Shown here: piece by piece, positions 40,386 to 50,411 of the stretch
Position numbering within the stretch: the first letter of the stretch is position 1
Layout: each line of letters opens with the position of its first letter
From: Neisseria sp.
GTDB taxonomy: Bacteria > Pseudomonadota > Gammaproteobacteria > Burkholderiales > Neisseriaceae
NCBI RefSeq assembly: GCF_030530745.1
Contig: NZ_JAUMUI010000003.1
Span: 78,394 to 142,393 of the forward strand
Direction of reading: 5' to 3'
Length of the DNA stretch: 64,000 bases
Notes under the pieces: generated by a model
The model's database searches: none
Seen by the model: only the letters and a program-made list of their open reading frames with translations
Told to the model about the DNA's origin: nothing
Translations under genes and position numbers: made by a program

Positions 40386-41561
40386 ATGCTTTCCGAACGC
40401 CAAACCTGCCTGCCCCCGAAAACCGAATCCGCACCCGTTTGCTGGATTTTCTGCACCGTTATCGACAATTTCGGCGACATCGGCGTGTCGTGGCGGCTTG
40501 CACAAATGCTCCGCAACGAGCTTGGCTGGCTGGTGCACTTATGGATTGACGATACCGGAGCCCTGCGCGCACTCTGCCCCGATTTGCCCGCCCCGCCCTG
40601 TACGCACCAAAATATCCATATCCGCCTGTGGAACCCCAACGGTGCAGAAGGCTTGGAATCCGCCCCGCCGCCCGACACCGTTATCGAAACCTTCGCCTGC
40701 AACCTGCCGCCCAACGTAACGGCGGCAATAGCCGCAGCCCGGCCGCTGTGGCTGAATTGGGAATACCTGAGCGCCGAGGCCGGCAACGAACGCCTGCACG
40801 CCCTTCCCTCGCCGCAGGCAAACGGCCTGCAAAAATATTTCTGGTTTATGGGCTTTACCGAAAAAAGCGGCGGCCTGCTGTGCGAGCGGGATTACGCCGA
40901 GCGCAGCCGCTTCAACACGGCCCAATGGCGTACCCGCCTGATGCTGTCCGAAAAAACCGCCCCCGAATGGCTGCTGTTCGGCTACGAAAGCCCCGTTTGG
41001 GCCCAATGGCTGGATATGTGGCGGCAAAACGGCGAACCCGTTACCCTCCTGCTGGCCGGCAGGCAAATCACCGACAGCCTGAAAGCCGCCGCAGCCGTTC
41101 CGCACCATGCCCTGCAACAGACGGGCGACACGTTTCAGACGGCCTGCGTAACCCTAATCCGCATCCCTTTCGTGCCGCAACACGATTTCGACCGCCTGCT
41201 GCACCTTGCCGACGGCCTGATTGTGCGCGGCGAAGACAGCTTCGTGCGCGCCCAGTTTGCTGCCAAGCCCTTTTTCTGGCACATCTACCCGCAGGAAGAA
41301 GCCGTGCATATCGAAAAACTGCACGCATTTTGGGACAGGGCCTATGCGTATTACCCTGAGGACGTCCGCACCGCCCACCGGCAGTTGTCAGACGAACTCA
41401 ACGGTGCAGCCGCCCTCTCCCCCACGCAACGCCTGGCCGCCTGGCAAACGCTGCAAAGATGCGCCACAAACTGGCAAAAAAGCGCGGCAGACTGGCAAAA
41501 ACACCTGTTTTCACAACCCACAGCCATAGAAAAACTAGCCAAATTCAACCGGCACCGCTAA
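40386..41561 (+). CDS. earP: protein-arginine rhamnosyltransferase for EF-P
   Basis: A 391-residue enzyme that adds rhamnose from dTDP-rhamnose to Arg32 of EF-P. The conserved D-N-F-G-D-I-G-V-S-W-R-L (Asp27, Asp31) is at the N-terminus, and R-G-E-D-S-F-V-R-A-Q near residue 280 matches the dTDP-rhamnose-binding region. Its neighbour efp (42 bp downstream) carries the target Arg. The lysine-modifying genes epmA/epmB are not seen here, as expected for an EarP organism. Confidence 0.95.
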   Translation: MLSERQTCLPPKTESAPVCWIFCTVIDNFGDIGVSWRLAQMLRNELGWLVHLWIDDTGALRALCPDLPAPPCTHQNIHIRLWNPNGAEGLESAPPPDTVIETFACNLPPNVTAAIAAARPLWLNWEYLSAEAGNERLHALPSPQANGLQKYFWFMGFTEKSGGLLCERDYAERSRFNTAQWRTRLMLSEKTAPEWLLFGYESPVWAQWLDMWRQNGEPVTLLLAGRQITDSLKAAAAVPHHALQQTGDTFQTACVTLIRIPFVPQHDFDRLLHLADGLIVRGEDSFVRAQFAAKPFFWHIYPQEEAVHIEKLHAFWDRAYAYYPEDVRTAHRQLSDELNGAAALSPTQRLAAWQTLQRCATNWQKSAADWQKHLFSQPTAIEKLAKFNRHR

Positions 41562-41603
41562 AATAACGCGTTTTATTTTCACTGAATACCGATTGGAAAC
41601 ACT

Positions 41604-42164
41604 ATGAAAACCGCACAAGAACTGCGCGCAGGCAACGTATTTATGGTCGGCAACGACCCGATGGTGGTGCAAAAAACCGAATACATCAAAGGCGGCCGCT
41701 CTTCCGCCAAAGTGAGCATGAAGCTGAAAAACCTGCTCACCGGCGCCGCCACCGAAACCATCTACAAAGCCGACGACAAATTCGACGTTGTCGTTTTGGC
41801 GCGCAAAAACTGCACCTACAGCTACTTCGCCGACCCCATGTATGTTTTCATGGACGAAGAATTCAACCAATACGAAATTGAAGCCGAAAACATCGGCGAC
41901 GCCCTGAAATTCATCGTCGACGGCATGGAAGACGTGTGCGAAGTAACTTTCTACGAAGGCAACCCGATTTCCGTAGAGCTGCCCACCATCATCGTGCGCG
42001 AGGTGGAATACACCGAACCGGCCGTTAAAGGCGACACTTCGGGCAAAGTTATGAAAACCGCCCGTTTGGTCGGCGGCACCGAAATCCAAGTGATGGCCTA
42101 CGTTGAAAACGGCGACAAAGTGGAAATCGACACCCGCACCGGCGAATTCCGCAAACGTGCCTAA
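41604..42164 (+). CDS. efp: elongation factor P
   Basis: A 186-residue, three-domain OB-fold factor that relieves ribosomes stalled at proline runs. The tip loop reads [11 protein letters not shown], with Arg at residue 32, the site modified by EarP. Domain I ends near 65; the C-terminal [11 protein letters not shown] is typical. Probably in one transcript with earP. Confidence 0.97.
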   Translation: MKTAQELRAGNVFMVGNDPMVVQKTEYIKGGRSSAKVSMKLKNLLTGAATETIYKADDKFDVVVLARKNCTYSYFADPMYVFMDEEFNQYEIEAENIGDALKFIVDGMEDVCEVTFYEGNPISVELPTIIVREVEYTEPAVKGDTSGKVMKTARLVGGTEIQVMAYVENGDKVEIDTRTGEFRKRA

Positions 42165-42194
42165 AGTTTGATTACCCCTGCCAGAACAAGGTTT

Positions 42195-42225
42195 GGCCGT
42201 CTGAAAACATATTTTTCAGACGGCC
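42195..42225 (+). terminator. DUS-pair terminator after efp
   Basis: GGCCGTCTGAAAA, short loop, complement, then TTATTG; 30 bp after efp. Confidence 0.7.
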
Positions 42226-42408
42226 TTATTGTTTTTAAGCCCGGCGGCAGCGGGCAGATTTGGCCAACAGCCCGGCATTTTGCCGTGCAGGATAACGTCC
42301 CTTGATTCGGCAGCCGTATTCCCCAGCCATACTGTAACGGGCTTGGCAATTGTAAACCCCTGCCTCTTGTGCCAAAATCTTTGCCGTTCACTCTGCAAAG
42401 GAAAAACC

Positions 42409-43605
42409 ATGTTCCGACACATCGACTTCTACCCCGGCGATCCAATTTTGAGCCTGGTCGAAACCTATAACAACGACCCGCGCGGCCACAAAGTAAATCT
42501 CGGTATCGGCATTTATTTCGATGAAAACGGCAAACTGCCGCTGCTGGACTCCGTGCGGGCTGCCGAAACGAAACGTGCCGCCGCCGCGCAGCCGCGCCCC
42601 TATCTGCCGATGGAGGGCTTGGACAGCTACCGCCGTGCGGTACAGAAACTGCTGTTCGGTGCCGACTGCACGGCATTGAAAGAAAACCGCATCGCTACCA
42701 TCCAAACCCTCGGCGGTTCGGGCGCACTCAAAGTGGGCGCTGATTTTCTGCACCGCTGGTTTCCCAAAGCCAAAGCCTATGTGAGCGATCCCACTTGGGA
42801 CAACCACAAAGGCATTTTCGAGGGCGCGGGTTTTGAAGTCGGCACTTATCCTTACTACGACTCCGAAACGGGCGGCGTGAAATTCGAGGAAATGCTGGCC
42901 TTTTTCTTAAGCCTGCCCGAACACAGCGTGCTGGTGCTGCACCCCTGCTGCCACAACCCCACCGGCGTGGATCTAACGCCCGCACAATGGGATGCGGTGC
43001 TCGAAATCGTGCAAACCCGCAAGCTGATTCCGTTTATGGACATCGCCTACCAAGGTTTCGGCGAAAACTTTGACAGCGACGCCTACGCCATCCGCAAAGC
43101 CGTTATGATGGGGCTGCTGCTATTCGTCAGCAATTCTTTCTCTAAAAACTTGTCGCTCTACGGCGAACGCGCCGGCGGCCTGAGCGTGGTATGCCCCAGC
43201 GAAAAAGAAGCCGCCTTGGTGTTCGGCCAGCTTAAGTTTACCGTGCGCCGCATCTATTCCAGCCCGCCCGCACATGGCGGCTATATCGCGGCAGACGTGA
43301 TGAACACGCCCGAACTGTTCGCGCAATGGGAAAGCGAGGTTTACGCCATGCGCGACCGCATCCGCGCCATGCGGCAGAAATTGTATGAAGTGCTCTCTGA
43401 AAAAGTGCCGGGCAGAAATTTCGACTATTTCATCACCCAGCGCGGCATGTTCAGCTACACCGGCCTTTCCCCCGAACAAGTGCAGCGCCTGCAAAGCGAA
43501 TTTGCGGTTTATCTGGTTTCCTCCGGCCGCATGTGCGTGGCGGGGCTGAACGAAGGCAATGTTGGCTATGTGGCCGATGCGTTTGCCGCCGTGTTGAACG
43601 GGTAA
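42409..43605 (+). CDS. tyrB: aromatic/aspartate aminotransferase (class I)
   Basis: The ATG at 42409, after AAAGGAA, gives 398 residues; an open frame to 42229 runs upstream but is not family-like. PLP-binding Lys246 is in [14 protein letters not shown], with N-P-T-G and D-I-A-Y-Q-G before it. The N-terminal [10 protein letters not shown] and the ending match the E. coli TyrB/AspC group. It transfers amino groups among aspartate, tyrosine, phenylalanine and 2-oxo acids. Whether AspC or TyrB in preference cannot be settled. Confidence 0.85.
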   Translation: MFRHIDFYPGDPILSLVETYNNDPRGHKVNLGIGIYFDENGKLPLLDSVRAAETKRAAAAQPRPYLPMEGLDSYRRAVQKLLFGADCTALKENRIATIQTLGGSGALKVGADFLHRWFPKAKAYVSDPTWDNHKGIFEGAGFEVGTYPYYDSETGGVKFEEMLAFFLSLPEHSVLVLHPCCHNPTGVDLTPAQWDAVLEIVQTRKLIPFMDIAYQGFGENFDSDAYAIRKAVMMGLLLFVSNSFSKNLSLYGERAGGLSVVCPSEKEAALVFGQLKFTVRRIYSSPPAHGGYIAADVMNTPELFAQWESEVYAMRDRIRAMRQKLYEVLSEKVPGRNFDYFITQRGMFSYTGLSPEQVQRLQSEFAVYLVSSGRMCVAGLNEGNVGYVADAFAAVLNG

Positions 43606-43642
43606 AACCTCCGCTGGTTCAATCCGTTAGTTAGAAATCATC

Positions 43643-43673
43643 AAGGCCGTCCGAAATATTTTCAGACGGCCTT
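43643..43673. terminator. DUS-pair terminator (one degenerate arm)
   Basis: AAGGCCGTCCGAAA on one side and TTTTCAGACGGCCTT on the other, between convergent tyrB and glcB. Confidence 0.6.
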
Positions 43674-43702
43674 TAATTCCGTTTAAAACTACCGTTTTAA
43701 AA

Positions 43703-45880
43703 CTATTGCGCCTTGGCCACGCGCCGCCAGTGGTGCAGCAGCGGTTCGGTATAGCCGTTGGGCTGCTCCGTGCCCTTAAATATCAAATCACAGGCGGCGA
43801 GGAAAGCGGGCGAGGTATCGAAACGTCCGGTCATCGGTGTGTAGGCGGGGTCGCCTTCGTTTTGCCTGTCCACCACGCCGGCCATGCGCTCCAGCGTTTC
43901 ACGCACCTGCGCTTCACCCACCACGCCGTGCAGCAGCCAGTTGGCGATGTGCTGGCTGGAAATGCGCAGGGTGGCGCGGTCTTCCATTAAGCCTACGTTG
44001 TGGATGTCGGGCACTTTCGAGCAGCCCACTCCCTGCTCCACCCAGCGCACCACATAACCGAGTATGCCTTGGCAGTTGTTGTCGAGTTCCTGCCTGATTT
44101 CGTCGTCAGACCACATCCGGCCGTCTGAAAACGGAATGGTGAGCAAATCGCCGGTATAGTTTTGCGGCGGTTGCGCGAGCAGCGTTTTCTGCACGTCGAA
44201 CACGTTCACCTGATGGTAATGCAGGGCGTGCAGGGTGGCGGCGGTGGGCGACGGCACCCAGGCGGTGGTGGCGCCGGATTTGGGGTGGCCGATTTTCTGT
44301 TTGAGCATTTCGGCCATCAAATCGGGCATCGCCCACATGCCTTTGCCGATTTGCGCTTTGCCCGGCAGGCCGCATTGCAGGCCGGTTTGCACATTGCTCA
44401 ATTCGTAGGCGTTAATCCATTTGCTCGACTTCATATCGCCTTTGCGGATAAATGCGCCGCCCTGCATGGAGGTATGCATTTCGTCGCCGGTGCGGTCGAG
44501 GAAGCCCGTGTTGATGAACACCACGCGCTCTTTGGCGGCCCGAATGCAGGCGGCAAGGTTGGCGGAAGTGCGGCGCTCTTCGTCCATAATGCCCATTTTG
44601 AGGGTGTTGCGCGGCAGTTTGGCCAAATCTTCAAAGGCGGCGAACAATTCGTCGGCAAACGCCACTTCTTCGGGGCCGTGCATTTTCGGCTTCACAATAT
44701 ACACCGAGCCTGCGCGGCTGTTTTTGTTTTCGCTGCGGTTCAGGTCGAAGAGGGCTATCAGGGCGGTCATCACGCCGTCGAGTATGCCTTCGGGAATTTC
44801 GTTGCCCGCTTCATCGAGCACGGCGGGAGTGGTCATCAGATGGCCGACGTTGCGGATAAACAAAAGCGAGCGGCCGGGCAGTTTGAAGCCGCCGCTGCCG
44901 TCGGGCTTGGTGTAGGCGCGGTCGGCATTGAGGCTGCGGGTGAAAGTTTTGCCGCCTTTTTCCACTTCTTCGGTGAGCGTACCGGTCATCAGGCCGAGCC
45001 AGTTGGCGTACACCAGCGCTTTGTCTTCGCCGTCAACCGCGGCCACCGAGTCTTCGCAGTCCATGATGGTGCTCAGGGCCGCTTCGAGCACGATGTCTTT
45101 CACGCCGGCGGGGTCTTGGCTGCCGATGGGGCTGTTTTTGTCGATGAGGATGTCGATGTGCAGGCCGTTGTGCAGAAACAGCAGCGAGGAAGGCGCATCG
45201 GCGCTGCCGTTGTAGCCTGCGAAGAGTTCGGGCGAAGCCTGGCCGCTCTCGCTGCCGTCGTTCAGTTTGGCTTTCAGACGGCCTTCCGAAACGGTGTAGG
45301 CCGCAACGTCTTTATGGCTGCCTTTCGCCAACGGAATGCTGTTGTCGAGAAATTCGCGGGCAAACGCAATCACGGCGTCGCCGCGTTTGGGGTTGTAGCC
45401 TTTACCGGGCGCCAAACCGCCGCTCTGATCGATGGCGTCGGTGCCGTAAAGCGCGTCGTAAAGGCTGCCCCAGCGGGCGTTGGCGGCATTGAGTGCGTAG
45501 CGGGCGTTGTTAATCGGCACCACCAGCTGCGGCCCGGCCTGTTCGGAAAGCTCGCGGTCGACATTGGCGGTGGCGATTTTGAATTCTGCGGGCGCCTCAA
45601 CCAGATAACCCAGCTCTTTCAAAAATGCCTGATACGCGGCTTCGTCTTTCACCGCACCGGGATTCTGCCTGTGCCAAGCGTCGATTTGTGCCTGAATTTC
45701 ATCGCGCTTTTGCAGCAAGGCGCGGTTTTTCGGGGCGAATTTCTGCACCAAACCGGTAAAGCCCTTCCAAAATTCAGCCGATTCGACTTTCGGATGCTTG
45801 GCCAATACTTCGTTTTCGATAAATTGATAAAGACGATCGTCCACCTGCAAACCGGCGGCGCGGGTATAGCTGTATGCCAT
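43703..45880 (-). CDS. glcB: malate synthase G
   Basis: A 725-residue monomeric malate synthase (G isoform, usual length about 720) that condenses glyoxylate with acetyl-CoA. Seen: N-terminal α-clasp, the V-A-A-V-D-G-E-D-K region, the T-x-S-N-I/N-R-D-D-like stretch around the active site, and a C-terminal helical plug with [20 protein letters not shown]. Isocitrate lyase is not in this window, so it may serve glyoxylate or glycolate use. Start chosen at M-A-Y-S-Y-T-R, after a GGAGAACC site. Confidence 0.94.
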   Translation of the reverse strand: MAYSYTRAAGLQVDDRLYQFIENEVLAKHPKVESAEFWKGFTGLVQKFAPKNRALLQKRDEIQAQIDAWHRQNPGAVKDEAAYQAFLKELGYLVEAPAEFKIATANVDRELSEQAGPQLVVPINNARYALNAANARWGSLYDALYGTDAIDQSGGLAPGKGYNPKRGDAVIAFAREFLDNSIPLAKGSHKDVAAYTVSEGRLKAKLNDGSESGQASPELFAGYNGSADAPSSLLFLHNGLHIDILIDKNSPIGSQDPAGVKDIVLEAALSTIMDCEDSVAAVDGEDKALVYANWLGLMTGTLTEEVEKGGKTFTRSLNADRAYTKPDGSGGFKLPGRSLLFIRNVGHLMTTPAVLDEAGNEIPEGILDGVMTALIALFDLNRSENKNSRAGSVYIVKPKMHGPEEVAFADELFAAFEDLAKLPRNTLKMGIMDEERRTSANLAACIRAAKERVVFINTGFLDRTGDEMHTSMQGGAFIRKGDMKSSKWINAYELSNVQTGLQCGLPGKAQIGKGMWAMPDLMAEMLKQKIGHPKSGATTAWVPSPTAATLHALHYHQVNVFDVQKTLLAQPPQNYTGDLLTIPFSDGRMWSDDEIRQELDNNCQGILGYVVRWVEQGVGCSKVPDIHNVGLMEDRATLRISSQHIANWLLHGVVGEAQVRETLERMAGVVDRQNEGDPAYTPMTGRFDTSPAFLAACDLIFKGTEQPNGYTEPLLHHWRRVAKAQ

Positions 45881-46131
45881 ATCGGGTTCTCCTGAAATAT
45901 TTTTCTCATTGCACCCTACCGCAGCTGCTGCGGCAAAGTTAAGGCAAAAATACCATTAATCTCGGGAATAATCCATAGTTTTAAACCGCTAACCTGCAAC
46001 AGGCCGTCTGAAAAAAGTTTTTATACACAATCTGTTTCAACAGACTACATACAACATGCCTTACAAAAACCGACAGGCTGCCCTAAAATGCGTTTCAAAC
46101 GGCCAAGGCCGTCTGAAAAAGGAACCCATCG

Positions 46132-46560
46132 ATGAAAACCAGCGCAAGAAACCAATTCGCCGGCACCGTTAAAGCCATCAGGCAAGACACAGTAAACAGC
46201 GAAGTAACCATCGCCCTGCCCGGCGGGCAGGAACTGGTGGCCGCCATCACCCGCAGCAGCTGCGACAACCTGAATCTGGCGGCAGGCAGCCCCGTGGTCG
46301 CCTTGATTAAATCCACCCACATCGTTATCGCCACCGATTTGGATCACATCAAACTTTCCGCCCGCAACCAGTTAAACGGCATTATCAGCGATATCGAACG
46401 CGGTGCGGTGAACTCGGTGATAACGCTTGATGTCGGCGGCGGCACGCTGATAACGGCGGGCATCACCATGCAGAGCACCGAGCAGCTCGATCTGCGCCCC
46501 GGCCAAAAAGCAACCGCGATATTCAAAGCCGGCAGTGTGATTTTGGGCGTATTGGCCTGA
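46132..46560 (+). CDS. di-Mop (TOBE) molybdate-binding protein
   Basis: A 142-residue protein made of two TOBE/Mop repeats (about 1-67 and 72-140). Each begins S-A-R-N-Q, then a V/I-x-x-I-x-x-x-x-V-N-S motif and ends in a hydrophobic I-L/V-A strand. Such proteins bind molybdate or tungstate, act as stores or buffers, and are found as ModG or Mop. No modABC genes are adjacent, so the call stops at molybdate binding. Single-gene unit. Confidence 0.85.
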   Translation: MKTSARNQFAGTVKAIRQDTVNSEVTIALPGGQELVAAITRSSCDNLNLAAGSPVVALIKSTHIVIATDLDHIKLSARNQLNGIISDIERGAVNSVITLDVGGGTLITAGITMQSTEQLDLRPGQKATAIFKAGSVILGVLA

Positions 46561-46593
46561 ATATAGTCAGACTACTTACTTAGCAACGATTCC

Positions 46594-46670
46594 GTCATAC
46601 CCGGGCTTGACCCGGGTATCTCTTTTTCTTCTAAAACAAAAAGATGCTCGGGTCAAGCCCGAGCATGACG
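46594..46670. repeat. inverted pair of palindromic repeats (REP/BIME-like)
   Basis: Two palindromes, ATACCCGGG-CTTGA-CCCGGGTAT (46597-46619) and ATGCTCGGG-TCAAG-CCCGAGCAT (46644-46666), face each other and share flanks (GTCAT.. and ..ATGAC, CTTTTT/AAAAAG), so the whole 77-bp unit folds as one larger hairpin. A third related copy is at 46716-46738. Not DUS-based. Confidence 0.7.
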
Positions 46671-46715
46671 CAAGTGTTTTAAGGTACCTAAACAACTTGC
46701 AAAGGTCTCAAAAAG

Positions 46716-46738
46716 ATACCTGGGCCAAGCCCGGGTAT
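46716..46738. repeat. third copy of the CCCGGG palindrome
   Basis: ATACCTGGG-CCAAG-CCCGGGTAT with one mismatch between arms, in the orientation of the second copy. Confidence 0.65.
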
Positions 46739-46789
46739 GACGCGTGTACTTTATATCAAGCTGATTAACTAAGGCCGTCTGAAAACACG

Positions 46790-48148
46790 CTACACCATGC
46801 CTATGCCCGACACTTCCCGCGCCATTTTGGCAGCGGCGTTATCGGTCATGCCGCCGACGAAATCGAGAATCTTCATATAGGCTTCATACAGGCTGTCGCT
46901 GCGGGTAACGGGTTCGCTGTTTTTCAGCAGTTCCAACGCGAGCGACTGGCGGGTGTTAACCTGCCCCTGTGTAATCAGCGCATGGGCGGCGGGAACCAGC
47001 AGGTCGAGAATCGAGCCCAAGCAGGGGAAGGCGGCGATTTCGGTCATCAGTTTGCTTTGGTGGCGGAAAATGCGTGTGCGCGCCAGCTCTTTGGCTTTTT
47101 CGAGCGTATTCTGCACTTCGGGGCTGCACAGGGCGAGCAAATCCCTGCCTTTGAAATGGTTGGACAGCAAATCCTGCTGGTGCGTCATAAAGGTTTGCGC
47201 CACGTCTTCAATCGCCCGCCCGATGGCCATGCCGCGCAGCATGGCGCAGCGTTGCAGGCTGCTTTGCGCCTGCCATGCGCCGGCGGTTTCGGTGAAGGTG
47301 AGTTCGGCCAAAATGCTTTCCACTTCGGCATCGCCGAGCAGGCCGATTTCGACGGCGTCTTCCAAATCGAGCAAGGCGTAGCAGATGTCGTCGGCGGCTT
47401 CCATCAGGTAAGACAGCGGATGGCGCGCCCAGCGGTCGCCGCCCTGCCCGATTAATCCCAATTCGTCGGCCACGCGGCGGATAAACGGCAGCTCGGTTTG
47501 GTAGATATTGAATTTTTTGCGGCCGTTGGGGTCGAGCGTGGTCCACGGGTATTTCAGCAGCGCGCCTATGGTGGCCGCCGTCAGCCGCATACCGCCTTTG
47601 CCGCGGTACATTTCCAAACTCGCCAGAATGCGCAGGCTGTGGGCGTTGCCTTCATAAGTTTGCACATCGTTGCGTTCGGGTTCGCTCAAGGTGTCGAGAT
47701 AACGCCCGTGGACGGGGTTGCGGAACCAGTCGCGCAGCGCGTCTTCGCCGGTGTGGCCGAACGGCGGATTGCCCAAATCGTGCGCCAGACACGCCACCTG
47801 CACCACCGCGCCGATGTCGCCCGGGGTGTTGCCCTGCGGCAGAAAACCGCCGGCCTGCAACATCACGCCGACGCGGTTGCCCAAGCTGCGGCCCACGCTT
47901 GCTACTTCCACGCTGTGGGTGAGGCGGTTGTGGGTGTGGTCGTGTTCGGCAAACGGATGCACCTGCGTTTTGCGCCCCAAACGGCGGAATGCGCCCGAAA
48001 ACACCACACGGTCGTAATCGATATGGAAATCGGTACGCAGTGCATCGGCCCCCTCTTGGGTAGACGGCGTTACCGTAGGCACCACTTCCCCGTCTTTCAG
48101 GCGGAAGCGCCGGGTAGAGAGCAGTTGCTGCCAGTTCATTTTCTGCAT
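46790..48148 (-). CDS. dgt: deoxyguanosinetriphosphate triphosphohydrolase-like protein
   Basis: A 452-residue HD-domain enzyme of the Dgt family. The metal-binding His/Asp motif is in [12 protein letters not shown] and the HD pair in [16 protein letters not shown]. It hydrolyses dGTP and perhaps other dNTPs. The start could be M-N-W-Q-Q-L-L, three residues inside (48139). It is downstream of rho on the same strand, with a DUS pair between. Confidence 0.9.
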   Translation of the reverse strand: MQKMNWQQLLSTRRFRLKDGEVVPTVTPSTQEGADALRTDFHIDYDRVVFSGAFRRLGRKTQVHPFAEHDHTHNRLTHSVEVASVGRSLGNRVGVMLQAGGFLPQGNTPGDIGAVVQVACLAHDLGNPPFGHTGEDALRDWFRNPVHGRYLDTLSEPERNDVQTYEGNAHSLRILASLEMYRGKGGMRLTAATIGALLKYPWTTLDPNGRKKFNIYQTELPFIRRVADELGLIGQGGDRWARHPLSYLMEAADDICYALLDLEDAVEIGLLGDAEVESILAELTFTETAGAWQAQSSLQRCAMLRGMAIGRAIEDVAQTFMTHQQDLLSNHFKGRDLLALCSPEVQNTLEKAKELARTRIFRHQSKLMTEIAAFPCLGSILDLLVPAAHALITQGQVNTRQSLALELLKNSEPVTRSDSLYEAYMKILDFVGGMTDNAAAKMAREVSGIGMV

Positions 48149-48185
48149 AAGCCATTCAGCCTTTGTTGTCAGCCTTTATTGTCAG

Positions 48186-48215
48186 CAGGCCGTCTGAAAG
48201 CTTTCAGACGGCCTG
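48186..48215 (-). terminator. DUS-pair palindrome between rho and dgt
   Basis: Perfect CAGGCCGTCTGAAAG and complement without loop, five bases after the rho stop. Confidence 0.65.
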
Positions 48216-48219
48216 TATG

Positions 48220-49479
48220 TCATTTACCGCGCATCAGTTCGAAAAACTCGTTGTTGTCTTTGGAATCTTTAAGCTTGCCCACCAAAAACTCAATGGCCTC
48301 GATTTCGTCCATCGGATGCAGGAACTTACGCAGCAGCCACATACGCTGGAGCTGGTCGTTGGGTACCAGCAGCTCTTCGCGGCGGGTTCCCGACCTATTG
48401 ATGCTGATGGCGGGGAACACGCGTTTTTCGGCGATGCGGCGGTCGAGGTTGAGCTCCATATTGCCCGTGCCTTTGAATTCTTCAAAAATCACGTCGTCCA
48501 TGCGGCTGCCGGTGTCCACCAGCGCGGTGGCGATGATGGTGAGCGAACCGCCCTCTTCCACATTGCGCGCCGCACCGAAAAAGCGTTTGGGGCGGTGCAG
48601 CGCGTTGGCGTCCACGCCGCCGGTGAGAATTTTGCCCGAGGCCGGCACCACGGTATTGTAGGCACGTGCCAGGCGGGTGATGGAATCGAGCAGGATCACC
48701 ACGTCTTTTTTGTGCTCGACCATGCGCTTGGCTTTTTCAATCACCATTTCGGCCACCTGCACATGGCGCTGGGCCGGCTCGTCGAAAGTGGAAGCCACCA
48801 CTTCGCCGCGCACGCTGCGCGACATTTCGGTAACCTCTTCGGGGCGCTCGTCAATCAGCAAAACAATCAGTTCCACATCGGGATAATTGGCGGTAACGGC
48901 ATGGGCGATATTTTGCAGCATCACGGTTTTACCGGTTTTCGGCGGCGCCACCAAGAGCGCGCGCTGGCCGAAACCGATGGGCGAAACCAAATCAATGGCG
49001 CGGCCGGTGATGTTTTCTTCGGCCTTGATGTCGCGCTCGAGTTTGAACTGTTTGGTGGGGAAAAGCGGGGTGAGGTTTTCAAACAGGATTTTATGCTTGC
49101 ATACTTCAGGATTGTCGCCGTTGATTTTGTCCAGCCTCACCAAGGCAAAATAACGCTCGTTGTCTTTCGGCACGCGCACGCTGCCTTCGATGGTGTCGCC
49201 GGTGTGCAGGTTGAAGCGGCGGATCTGCGTGGGGGAAACGTAAATATCGTCAGGGCCTGCCAAATAAGAAGTGTCGGCACTGCGCAGAAAACCGAAACCG
49301 TCCGGCAGGATTTCGAGCGTGCCCGAGCAGGTAAACGATTCACCCTGCTTCATCATTTGGCGCACGATGGCAAAAACGAGATCTTGTTTGCGGAAACGGT
49401 TGGCATTTTCAATGCCGTGCTGCTCGGCCATTTCCACCAATTGGGAAATGTGTCGGGTTTGTAGTTCGGAAACGTGCAT
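48220..49479 (-). CDS. rho: transcription termination factor Rho
   Basis: A 419-residue hexameric RNA helicase of exact family length. N-terminal helical and RNA-binding cold-shock-like domains (about 1-130; R-S-A-D-T-S-Y-L), then the ATPase core with Walker A A-P-P-K-T-G-K-T and Walker [13 protein letters not shown], and the Q-loop/R-loop region. It ends many transcripts and is usually essential. A leader of over 900 bp of mostly empty DNA precedes it. Confidence 0.97.
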   Translation of the reverse strand: MHVSELQTRHISQLVEMAEQHGIENANRFRKQDLVFAIVRQMMKQGESFTCSGTLEILPDGFGFLRSADTSYLAGPDDIYVSPTQIRRFNLHTGDTIEGSVRVPKDNERYFALVRLDKINGDNPEVCKHKILFENLTPLFPTKQFKLERDIKAEENITGRAIDLVSPIGFGQRALLVAPPKTGKTVMLQNIAHAVTANYPDVELIVLLIDERPEEVTEMSRSVRGEVVASTFDEPAQRHVQVAEMVIEKAKRMVEHKKDVVILLDSITRLARAYNTVVPASGKILTGGVDANALHRPKRFFGAARNVEEGGSLTIIATALVDTGSRMDDVIFEEFKGTGNMELNLDRRIAEKRVFPAISINRSGTRREELLVPNDQLQRMWLLRKFLHPMDEIEAIEFLVGKLKDSKDNNEFFELMRGK

Positions 49480-50411
49480 AAATTTTATGGATATAGTGTG
49501 TTAAGTAGATTGGCAAGAACGAAAAATCAGGCGGCCGGTATGCCGTCTGAATTCTAAAGATATTCAGAAATCCGGTTGCCGATACGGCAGTAAAGAATGA
49601 CAAGGTGTTTGTCGGGTTGGGATTTTAGGGAGTTCGGCAAACGGTGTCAAATGGATTTATGGGATTTATACCAAGCCGCCGCAATCACCTGCGAAAAACT
49701 TGCAAGCCCTACCAACGCTGTACTGTTTTAAATTTAAGCCACTATATTGCAGGCAAGGCATTAATCCTGCATACACGGCAACTGCACCATGAATTCAGAT
49801 GTATAAAAATTAACGGAATATACTTCACTTAAAAATAATGCCGTCTGAAAATATTTTTCAGACACTGCCGGTTTTTAATAACGGATTCCTGCAAGCATTC
49901 CCTTTTCTCCTGCACGGCACATTATTGATATTTGCAAACACCCTCATAAAATAATCCTTAACGCCAACCCGGCATTCTGTTCCGCTTCAAGACGCCGGCA
50001 AAAACTGAAAAGCCGATAAATCCACAGTTTCAATGCAGGTTACTGCCACGCAATTCTCTCTGCCTCAAGAAACCCATCAAACCTTTTCCCCTGAAATGCC
50101 GAATCAAAGTGTTTACCAAATTTGACACACAAAACAAAGAAAAGATAAAATTTTAACGAATTTAATTTTGTGTTTTTGAAAAAACAGCTTATATCTGCCC
50201 CGAAACAGAACAAACTGCCGGATGGCGCGTATCGGCGCCGACAGCATTAGTCCCGGCTGTTGCCGGTGCATGTACAACACGGAAAACACAAAATCATTAT
50301 GCCGCGAACACTTGCGGCAGTATTGGCGGCCGCCTTGCCTACTCCTTGCGGAGCAGTTCGGAACTGCCCGGTTGCCGCCAATTCTCAACCATCGACGGAG
50401 ATCGAAAAGCC
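49480..50411. other. 932-bp intergenic region between rho and gntP
   Basis: Nothing convincingly coding; a 62-residue frame at 49644-49832 has no start context. A half Correia element ends at 49746. A solitary half-matched DUS hairpin is near 49843-49865. An AT-rich block lies at about 50100-50190. A short hairpin (TGCCGC ... GCGGCA near 50298-50318) lies in the gntP leader. The region separates core genes from the ketone-body operon. Confidence 0.55.
49710..49746. repeat. degenerate Correia element end
   Basis: CCAACGCTGTACTGTTTTAA and then ATTTAAGCCACTATA match the GCAACGCCGTACTGGTTTAAATTTAATCCACTATA-type CREE end with few changes. The other end is not recognisable. Confidence 0.6.

Noticed and set aside
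42229-42408. Extended N-terminus for the aminotransferase
   Set aside because: The 60 extra residues cover the DUS hairpin and intergenic DNA; the ATG at 42409 has the ribosome site and family-typical start.
43706-45895. Long plus-strand open frames opposite glcB, up to 577 codons
   Set aside because: GC-rich third positions of glcB keep the antisense frame open; composition is His/Gly/Val-rich without domains. Same reasoning for antisense frames over hemA, purL, rho and hisA.
49644-49832. 62-residue open frame in the rho-gntP gap
   Set aside because: No ribosome site, composition like shuffled repeat DNA, and it overlaps a Correia relic.
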